Positions 12,753-17,924 of a stretch of 17,924 bases of DNA are shown here, piece after piece. Origin of the DNA: Bacteroidota bacterium (lineage in GTDB: Bacteria > Bacteroidota > Bacteroidia > Flavobacteriales > Flavobacteriaceae); assembly GCA_023437485.1 (NCBI GenBank), contig JAEZGB010000112.1, forward strand, positions 1-17,924, in the 5' to 3' direction. Both the position numbers and the translations under genes were made by a program. Numbering within the stretch: position 1 is the first letter of the stretch; the number at the start of each line of letters is the position of its first letter. The notes beneath the pieces were generated by a model. The model worked only from the letters and a program-made list of their open reading frames with translations, ran no database searches and was not told the DNA's origin.

Positions 12753-15044
12753 CTATAACTCAAATTCCTCGGTGCTCTGTTCCACCTCGGTGGAATCAAC
12801 CACCTTTGGCGGTGCCCAGCAATCTACTTTTATCGAAAGGTTTGGCGGGCGTTCAAAATCGGCTTTGGATATATCGAGATCGGGATCGGCATAGCACTTT
12901 TTCATGAGGATGCCCCAGATGGGAAGAGCCGCGGTGGCACCTTGTCCATAGGTAATGCTCCTGAATCTTGCCGAACGGTCTTCATTGCCCACCCAAACGC
13001 CCGTGGCCAGATTGGGTACCATGCCCACGAACCAGCCGTCAGACTGGTTTTGCGATGTTCCGGTCTTGCCCGCGATGGGGTTGGTAAAGGCGTACGGATA
13101 ACCCGTTACGCGGTTGTAGCCGTGGCCACCGCCTGATGTCCTGAGCCGGGCGCCGCTTCCGCTCTCGGTCACGCCCTGAAGGAGTTTGATCACGGCAAAT
13201 GCGATATCGCGGTTGAGCACGTCATGTGATTCAGGAACGGGCTCGTAAATTACAACGCCGTTTTTATCCTCAATACGCGAAATGAACTGCGGTTTGACAT
13301 AGATTCCCTGGTTGGCGAAAGTGGAGTAGGCCGCGACCATGTCCATAACCGTGACTTCGACGGCGCCCAATGCAATTGATGGCTGCTCGGGGATTTTTGA
13401 ATTCACGCCGAGCTTCTGCGTCAGTTCCACTACGGCTTTTGGCCCCACCTTGTCAATGAGTTTTGCCGATACGGTGTTGATTGAGAGTGCCAGCGCGCGT
13501 TTGAGGGTTACCATTCCGCGGTATTGGTGGTCAGAATTGTTTGGCGTCCAGGTTTCGGTCACATTGTGGCGGCCCTTTGGGATGGTGTAAGGCGCGTCAA
13601 TGATGGAATCACACGGAGACATGTTGAGTTGCTCAATGGCCGCGGCGTAGACAAATGGTTTAAAGGTTGATCCCACCTGGCGGGCGCCTTGCCCCACGTG
13701 GTCATACTGAAAATATTTGTAGTTGATCCCGCCTACCCATGCCTTGACGTGCCCGGTGGACGGGTCCATTGACATTACGCCGGTTTGCAGAAAACTCTTG
13801 AAATAGCGGATGGAATCGCGCGGCGTCATAATGGTGTCGCGTTCACCCTTCCATGTAAAAATCCTCATGCTGGTCTTCACGTCAAAAGAGGCAATGATCT
13901 CATCTTCACTCTTGTCCTGGGCTTCCATAAGCCTCCAACGCTCCGAATTTTTCATGGCCTGCATCATGATCTTTTCAGTTTCGGCTTCTGAAATTCGCAC
14001 GAACGGACGGTTTTTGTTGTCTTTTTGCTGCGCATCAAATTCCTTCTGCAGATTGGCAAGATGCTCATAAGCGGCTTCTTCGGCGTACTGCTGGATTCGC
14101 GAATCAATCGTAGTGTAGATTTTTATTCCGTCTTTGTAAATGTCGTACTCTTCGCCATCAGGCTTTGGATTGTTCCTGGCCCATTTTTTCATGTATTCAC
14201 GAAGGTATTCCCTAAAATAAGTTGCCGTGCCTTCATGATGGCTCTCGGGTTGGAACTTGAGCATCAGGGGCTTGTTTTGGTAGGCGATTTTTTTCTCCTC
14301 GGTCAAAAAGCCATTCCGCTGCATTTGTTTGAGAACCAGGTTGCGGCGGTTGAGCGTGCGTTCAGGACGGCGCACAGGGTTGAACAGTGACGGGTTGTTG
14401 AGCATTCCCACCAGCATCGCCGATTCATCGACGGTTAATTCCCTGGGTTCTTTTCCGAAATATACTTTTGCTGCTGATCGGATTCCCACCGCAGTGTTCA
14501 CGAAATCGGCCTTGTTCAGGTACATCGCAATGATTTCGTTTTTGGTGTATTGCCGCTCAAGCCTTGTGGCGATGATCCATTCCTTGGCTTTCTGCACGAT
14601 CCGGAACATGAAAAACCGCGAGCCTTCGCCGTGAAACAACAACTTTGCGAGCTGTTGGGTGATGGTTGATGCACCCCCGCGTGTACCAAGGCTAACCGCC
14701 GCGGTTGCCGTGCGCCTGAAATCAATTCCCGAATGCTGGTAAAAGCGCTCGTCTTCAGTAGCGATCAGGGCCTCGACAAGGTGTTTGGGCAAATCGCCAT
14801 ATTTGATGGGAGTGCGGTTCTCATTGTAAAATTTACCGATGGTGACCCCGTCAGATGAGATCACCTCGGTTGCCAGGTTTGAGTCCGGGTTTTCCAGGTC
14901 TTCAAATGAAGGCATCGACCCCAAAAGGCCAAAAGAGGCAAGCAGGAAAAACAACAACACCGCGCCAAGGGTGAAAAAGTATATTTTCCAGAACTTGTTT
15001 TTATAATAGGAAATGTTCCTCTGTTTTTTCTTTTTGATCGCCAT
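12753..15044 (-). CDS. Class A penicillin-binding protein (PBP1A-type transglycosylase/transpeptidase)
   Basis: This bifunctional murein synthase polymerises lipid II and cross-links peptides in the periplasm. The 763 residues contain a basic cytoplasmic tail, one membrane segment (~19-41), a GT51 glycosyltransferase domain with catalytic Glu97 in ATEDERFYQHSGID (95-108) and GGASTITQQLAK (123-134), and a penicillin-binding transpeptidase domain. The transpeptidase motifs are STFK at 459-462 (Ser459 nucleophile), SIN at 521-523 and KTG at 660-662. The C-terminal tail is short and acidic (STEVEQSTEEFEL). The start ATG lies 2 nt after the gldH stop, so it is in the ricT-like/gldH operon. The length and order of domains are normal. 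Confidence 0.96.
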   Translation of the reverse strand: MAIKKKKQRNISYYKNKFWKIYFFTLGAVLLFFLLASFGLLGSMPSFEDLENPDSNLATEVISSDGVTIGKFYNENRTPIKYGDLPKHLVEALIATEDERFYQHSGIDFRRTATAAVSLGTRGGASTITQQLAKLLFHGEGSRFFMFRIVQKAKEWIIATRLERQYTKNEIIAMYLNKADFVNTAVGIRSAAKVYFGKEPRELTVDESAMLVGMLNNPSLFNPVRRPERTLNRRNLVLKQMQRNGFLTEEKKIAYQNKPLMLKFQPESHHEGTATYFREYLREYMKKWARNNPKPDGEEYDIYKDGIKIYTTIDSRIQQYAEEAAYEHLANLQKEFDAQQKDNKNRPFVRISEAETEKIMMQAMKNSERWRLMEAQDKSEDEIIASFDVKTSMRIFTWKGERDTIMTPRDSIRYFKSFLQTGVMSMDPSTGHVKAWVGGINYKYFQYDHVGQGARQVGSTFKPFVYAAAIEQLNMSPCDSIIDAPYTIPKGRHNVTETWTPNNSDHQYRGMVTLKRALALSINTVSAKLIDKVGPKAVVELTQKLGVNSKIPEQPSIALGAVEVTVMDMVAAYSTFANQGIYVKPQFISRIEDKNGVVIYEPVPESHDVLNRDIAFAVIKLLQGVTESGSGARLRTSGGGHGYNRVTGYPYAFTNPIAGKTGTSQNQSDGWFVGMVPNLATGVWVGNEDRSARFRSITYGQGATAALPIWGILMKKCYADPDLDISKADFERPPNLSIKVDCWAPPKVVDSTEVEQSTEEFEL

Positions 15045-15046
15045 TG

Positions 15047-15541
15047 TTATTGTTGTGCGTATTCTATTCTAAAGCCAACTTCAGTAATTCCCTCCAGCGT
15101 GGCTACACCCTGAACCTTGCCGGTTTCACGAACCGCGTGCTTGATGTGCACACTGTACTCGCCGCTTTTGAACCGGACGTTTTCTTTGTAAAACAACTTG
15201 CTTTCCTTGATATCGGAAAACCCCTCGCCCAATAACCGTCCTTCTTCATCGGCCATCATGTATTCAAGAGTGTCGACGGTGGTAAGCCTGTTCGGATGAT
15301 CCATTTGAACAATCAGGAAAAGATTGTTGTAGGGGTAAGCATCGTTGCTGCGGGTATTGACAAACAGGTTGTAAGTTTTTGTGGTATCAACCTGTGGCAG
15401 GTCAAAGGTCACGATGGAATCCTTGTGCCACGCGCTTCCCACTGAGGCGTATTGGTCAAAAACGCGCTCCTTATCGCAAGATGCGAAAAACATCAACGCG
15501 AACACGGGTATCAGCAGCAGTAAATTACGGCTTCGATTCAT
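15047..15541 (-). CDS. gldH: Gliding motility lipoprotein GldH
   Basis: The 164-residue protein has a lipoprotein signal peptide (MNRSRNLLLLIPVFALMFFASC) with Cys22 as the lipidation site, followed by DKERVFDQYASVGSAWHKDSI and a beta-rich domain (FDLPQVDTTKTYNLFVNTRS; YPYNNLFLIVQM; GEYSVHIKHAVRET) that matches the GldH family. GldH is required for gliding motility in Flavobacterium johnsoniae, where gliding depends on the type IX secretion machinery. The open frame extends upstream to 15973, but that part overlaps the ricT-like gene and is not protein-like. The ATG at 15541 begins directly before the signal peptide. It overlaps the end of the ricT-like gene by 17 nt and is 2 nt from PBP1A, so the three genes form an operon. 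Confidence 0.92.
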   Translation of the reverse strand: MNRSRNLLLLIPVFALMFFASCDKERVFDQYASVGSAWHKDSIVTFDLPQVDTTKTYNLFVNTRSNDAYPYNNLFLIVQMDHPNRLTTVDTLEYMMADEEGRLLGEGFSDIKESKLFYKENVRFKSGEYSVHIKHAVRETGKVQGVATLEGITEVGFRIEYAQQ

Positions 15542-16916
15542 TGGCGTTACCGGGTTTGTTGTCAGGACGGTTTGATGGCCTTCGTTGGTTTTGCGATCGG
15601 TCTGCACGTGGTTTTTCGCCCCTGGGCCTCTCGCCTGGCGAACGCTCATTTTTTGGTCGTTCTCCCTGCGGCCTTGGCTGCCTTTCGTTTTTGCGTTCTC
15701 CCGGTGGGCGATTGTTTGCCGGGCGGCGGCCTTTTTCAGGCTGTGGCCTGTCGGCGGCAACTTTTTCGGCCTGCGGTCGGTCTCCGGGTTTCTTCTTGCG
15801 GTTTTTGCCCGGACGCTTTTTGCGCGGCTGGTCAAAACGGGTAATGCTTTCCTGGCCCATCGCGTTGTTGAAGTCGGCGCGCGGCTCAACTTCAGCTTCA
15901 ATGACGTAATCTTCCAGCGAAGCAACTTTTCTGTTTTCCTTGTTTTCGGCAATGATCTCCCTGACTTGTTCAATCTTCAGCGTATGCCAATTTGCAAAAT
16001 TATCGGTATAGGCGTACCACATCAGGCCTTTGAAGATGTCCTGTTTTTGGCAAACGGCCATTCCTTTTTCAGTCATCAGGCGCGTTTCAGGATCAGGAAA
16101 ATCCCGAAGCGCATCCATATAAGTGTCTAATTCGTAATTCAGGCAACACTTAAGTTTTCCGCATTGGCCGGCCAACTTTTGCGGATTGAGCGATAGTTGC
16201 TGGTAGCGTGCCGCCGAAGTGTTTACGCTCCTGAAATCAGTGAGCCATGTGGAACAGCACAGTTCGCGGCCACAGGAACCGATTCCGCCCAAACGGGACG
16301 CTTCCTGGCGGAATCCTACCTGTTTCATCTCGATCCGGGTGGAAAATTCCCGTGCGAACTCCTTTATTAGCTGACGGAAGTCGATTCGGTCATTGGCGGT
16401 GTAATAAAACGTGGCTTTAGAGCCATCGCCCTGGAATTCGATGTCTGAAATCTTCATCTCCAGCCTCAGGGCAATTGCGATTTCCCGCGCCCGAACCTTC
16501 ATGGCCTCTTCCCGATTGCGGGCATTTGACCAAATATCAATGTCTTTTTGTGAGGCTTTCCGATAGATTTTCAGGACGTCACCGGCTTTTGGATTGACAC
16601 CTTTCTTTTTCATCTGGATCTTGACCAGTTCGCCGGTCAGGGTTACAATCCCGATGTCATGGCCGGGAGAGGCCTCGGTCGCCACTATATCGCCAATTGC
16701 AAGCGGCAATCTGTCCACATTCCTGAAAAATTCCTTTCGGCCGTTTTTGAATCGTACCTCGACGCAATCAAACGGTGTTTCGCCATTGGGCAGGCTCATG
16801 TTGGCCAGCCAGTCAAAAACCGTGAGCTTGTTGCAGCTGTCAGTGCCGCAGTTTCCTTTATTTCCGCAACCCGCGGGAGCGCCACCGCCCGAGGTTGAAC
16901 AACTTGTACATGCCAT
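15525..16916 (-). CDS. PSP1/RicT-type cysteine-rich protein with an Arg/Pro-rich tail
   Basis: The 463-residue protein has three parts. Residues 1-30 are a Gly/Cys-rich N-terminus (Cys3, 6, 17, 23, 28). Residues ~48-345 are the PSP1 domain related to B. subtilis RicT (YaaT), with the cysteine motif RLGGIGSCGRELCCSTWL (208-225; Cys215, 220, 221) and GQCGKLKCCLNYE (250-262; Cys252, 257, 258). In RicT such cysteines help bind [4Fe-4S] clusters in a complex that modulates RNase Y-dependent RNA maturation. Residues ~364-463 form a disordered tail of RPxGERPKNERSPGERPRGE type with strong positive charge, which may bind RNA or peptides. Start ATG 16916 is served by a good promoter. It heads the operon with gldH and PBP1A, a gene order I believe is conserved in Bacteroidota. 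Confidence 0.92.
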   Translation of the reverse strand: MACTSCSTSGGGAPAGCGNKGNCGTDSCNKLTVFDWLANMSLPNGETPFDCVEVRFKNGRKEFFRNVDRLPLAIGDIVATEASPGHDIGIVTLTGELVKIQMKKKGVNPKAGDVLKIYRKASQKDIDIWSNARNREEAMKVRAREIAIALRLEMKISDIEFQGDGSKATFYYTANDRIDFRQLIKEFAREFSTRIEMKQVGFRQEASRLGGIGSCGRELCCSTWLTDFRSVNTSAARYQQLSLNPQKLAGQCGKLKCCLNYELDTYMDALRDFPDPETRLMTEKGMAVCQKQDIFKGLMWYAYTDNFANWHTLKIEQVREIIAENKENRKVASLEDYVIEAEVEPRADFNNAMGQESITRFDQPRKKRPGKNRKKKPGDRPQAEKVAADRPQPEKGRRPANNRPPGERKNERQPRPQGERPKNERSPGERPRGEKPRADRSQNQRRPSNRPDNKPGNANESKP

Positions 16917-16966
16917 GATATATGGAGTGCCGCCGTGCGGCTTAAGTTCTTAAAACGTTTTGCGCG

Positions 16967-16996
16967 TAAAGATAGTATTTACTGATGAATGTCAAA
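16967..16996 (-). promoter_or_regulatory. Promoter of the ricT-like/gldH/PBP1A operon
   Basis: On the minus strand TTTG (16993-16996) is followed after 18 nt by TATCTTTA (16967-16974), a near-consensus Bacteroidota promoter (TTTG-N17-20-TANNTTTG). The start codon is 50 nt downstream. The TTTG is part of the AATGTCAAATGACG array. Confidence 0.65.
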
Positions 16997-17016
16997 TGAC
17001 GAATGTCGAATGACGG
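16985..17016 (+). repeat. ATGACGAATGTC-type short array
   Basis: The run ATGAATGTCAAATGACGAAT then GTCGAATGACGG alternates GAATGTC and AATGACG blocks with a period of about 8. It overlaps the -33 element of the ricT-like operon promoter. Confidence 0.55.
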
Positions 17017-17018
17017 TT

Positions 17019-17132
17019 AATTAGCGAATTGGAGAATTAGCGAATTGGCGAATTAGCGAATTAGGAAATTAGACCCGAGCCCAAAGGGCGAATGGAGCGG
17101 AACGAAGGAGCTAAATTAGGAAATTAGGAAAT
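17019..17132 (+). repeat. Period-9 GAATTAGCG array interrupted by a GACCCGAGCCC element
   Basis: Left part (17019-17071): about six units of GAATTAGCG with variants GAATTGGAG, GAATTGGCG and GAATTAGGA. Centre (17072-17111): a 40-bp GC-rich element GACCCGAGCCCAAAGGGCGA, then ATGGAGCGGAACGAAGGAGC. Right part (17112-17132): the array resumes as AAATTAGGA units. The element looks embedded within an older array. Confidence 0.75.
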
Positions 17133-17180
17133 ACTTACTTTAAACCGACAAGCCATAAACCAACACTCCCAACCTGACAG

Positions 17181-17301
17181 CTAGCGCGTGAAGGATTGCA
17201 GCGGAAAGCCCACAGCGAGGCACGAGCGAGGACTTGGAGCGCAAAGCCTGACGGCGCCCACATTGTCCAATGGATGGAACAGCATGGTGCGCCGGCACGC
17301 C
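17181..17301. repeat. GC-rich intergenic element with hairpin
   Basis: CTAGCGCGTGAAGGATTGCA, then GCGGAAAGCCC resembles the end of the dispersed hairpin element at 12645 (CTAGCCCGGATGGCAGCGGC) and the segment at 6879. It is followed by GAGGCACGAGCGAGGACTTG and an imperfect hairpin at 17253-17293, whose arms GGCGCCCACATTGTCC and GGAACAGCATGGTGCGCC are largely complementary. No tRNA or coding frame is seen. Confidence 0.5.
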
Positions 17302-17321
17302 AAAATAAAATTTTAAATTTT

Positions 17322-17360
17322 GACCCGAGGCGAGAGCCGAACTGAACGACCGAAGGGGAG
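17322..17360 (+). repeat. Third copy of the GACCCGAG element
   Basis: GACCCGAGGCGAGAGCCGAA, then CTGAACGACCGAAGGGGAG aligns with 17072-17111 and 8103-8134 in its ends (ACCCGAG at the front, GAAnGnAG at the back). It is flanked on both sides by AT-rich sequence (AAATTTT before, TTAATTTT after). Confidence 0.55.
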
Positions 17361-17440
17361 TTAATTTTGAATTTCCCGTCGACTAACTATTGCAGCAAAA
17401 TGCCTAATCAACGTTAAATGCTTTTTGTTGACCGCAAACC

Positions 17441-17466
17441 AACTGACAGCTGACAACTGACAGCTA
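17441..17466 (-). repeat. Period-7 TGTCAGY array starting at a stop codon
   Basis: On the minus strand the TAG stop of the TrhO-like gene is followed by C, then TGTCAGT, TGTCAGC, TGTCAGT. A partial unit (CTGACAGCTAG on plus) recurs at 17174-17184. Confidence 0.7.
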
Positions 17467-17924
17467 CAGGTACAGCCTGTCCGAAAGCCGCACCCTAAAG
17501 GGCACTTTGATTGAAACTACATCGCCTTTTTGTGCCGACGTGCCCGGAGCGCCGTTGACAAAGAGCTCTTGCGGAGCCACCTGCTGCGTTCTCGTTGTAG
17601 GTCCTTCGATGGTTAGGGGTTGTCCGGCTGATATCGGGCTTTCCAACAAAAAATCGGCGACACCGGCTTTGGGGAAATAGTGAATCGCCTTGCCGACACT
17701 GATTTTTTTGACTTTTGGTTCGGTCGCGATTCGTTTTCTTTTGACGGGCTGGGCGGTTGCGATTGGCGTTTCGGCACCCGAGGTCTTGAAAGTCAACACG
17801 TCTGATTTTCCCTTCTTGAAAATCTTGTTGCCGTTCATGATACCGCGGCGGATTTCCTTTTGCTTTTCCTCGGGCAGATGGATGATTTCCTGGCATTCCG
17901 TCGAGCAGCAGCCTTCCATGGCTG
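17464..17924 (-). CDS. TrhO-like tRNA uridine(34) hydroxylase C-terminus with U32-type barrel domain (partial)
   Basis: The 5' end lies beyond the window. The first visible residues, AMEGCCSTECQEIIHLPEEK then QKEIRRG, match the cysteine-rich C-terminal segment of TrhO (YceA/UPF0176, rhodanese-domain) proteins, which form 5-hydroxyuridine at the tRNA wobble position. After a basic linker (KRKRIATEPKVKK, about 60-72 residues into the visible part) comes a ~79-residue domain: VGKAIHYFPKAGVADFLLES, GPTTRTQ, LFVNGAP, KGDVVSIKVPFRVRLSDRLY. This matches, from memory, the C-terminal barrel of Bacteroidota U32-family proteins (TrhP/YegQ type), which make the same tRNA modification by another route. 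The rhodanese domain itself is not visible, so the identification rests on the C-terminal parts. The stop begins a TGTCAGY array. Confidence 0.75.
   Translation of the reverse strand, partial: AMEGCCSTECQEIIHLPEEKQKEIRRGIMNGNKIFKKGKSDVLTFKTSGAETPIATAQPVKRKRIATEPKVKKISVGKAIHYFPKAGVADFLLESPISAGQPLTIEGPTTRTQQVAPQELFVNGAPGTSAQKGDVVSIKVPFRVRLSDRLYL

Noticed and set aside
15542..15973. Upstream extension of the gldH frame (308-codon open frame)
   Set aside because: It lies inside the ricT-like gene in another frame, and its translation is Lys/Arg/Thr-rich and non-globular; the lipoprotein signal begins at 15541.
15379..16130. Long open frames on the plus strand opposite the ricT-like gene
   Set aside because: They mirror the Arg/Pro/Gly-rich coding of the tail; no protein family features or start context.
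17253..17293. tRNA-like gene in the hairpin region
   Set aside because: Only one imperfect hairpin; no cloverleaf, T-loop GTTCRA or acceptor pairing.

Overview
The window looks like chromosomal DNA of a Bacteroidota member, most likely family Flavobacteriaceae. The evidence is a GldH gliding-motility lipoprotein next to a PSP1/RicT-type protein and a class A penicillin-binding protein, several -7 promoter elements of the Bacteroidota type (TANNTTTG/TANNTTCG), almost no Shine-Dalgarno sequences, many lipoproteins, and intergenic repeats of a kind I associate with flavobacteria. By eye the base composition is near 48-50% G+C, high for classical Flavobacterium; genus is not assignable.

Layout. 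Minus strand 1-241: N-terminus of a Na+/H+ antiporter, cut by the window edge and divergent from the plus-strand genes. Plus strand 430-10784: hemB; a small lipoprotein cytochrome c; two small exported orphan proteins; a lipoprotein cyclophilin; a membrane-anchored serine hydrolase of the beta-lactamase fold; katG; a 493-bp gap with a candidate structured RNA and a strong intrinsic terminator; a PolB-type 3'-5' exonuclease; an SpmA-SpmB fusion followed by an overlapping lipoprotein and a DUF1569 protein. Minus strand 10781-17924: scoB and scoA (3-oxoacid CoA-transferase) separated by a broken four-helix-bundle gene; then, in transcription order from the right, a TrhO-like protein with a U32-type C-terminal barrel (5' end outside the window), a repeat-filled 547-bp gap, and the ricT-like/gldH/PBP1A operon.

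Functions. Most genes are housekeeping or envelope genes: haem synthesis and haem proteins (HemB, cytochrome c, KatG), ketone-body CoA transfer (ScoAB), peptidoglycan synthesis and gliding (PBP1A, GldH), tRNA wobble modification (TrhO-like). There is no CRISPR array, prophage, complete insertion sequence, or recognisable defence or biosynthetic cluster.

The unusual content is mostly between genes. (i) Short tandem arrays of 7-9 bp period begin at or overlap the stop codons of five genes. (ii) A 477-bp segment with perfect 15-bp inverted repeats carries a nonsense-mutated four-helix-bundle gene and splits scoA from scoB; the repeats supply the scoA stop codon and abut the scoB start codon. (iii) Two copies of a ~100-bp element with a long perfect hairpin lie just after hemB and PBP1A in the sense orientation, with compensatory changes in the stem. 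(iv) A three-copy GC-rich element lies within or beside the AT-rich arrays. (v) A region of mutually exclusive hairpins ending in a terminator follows katG. (vi) The TrhO C-terminus carries a domain typical of U32-family TrhP proteins.
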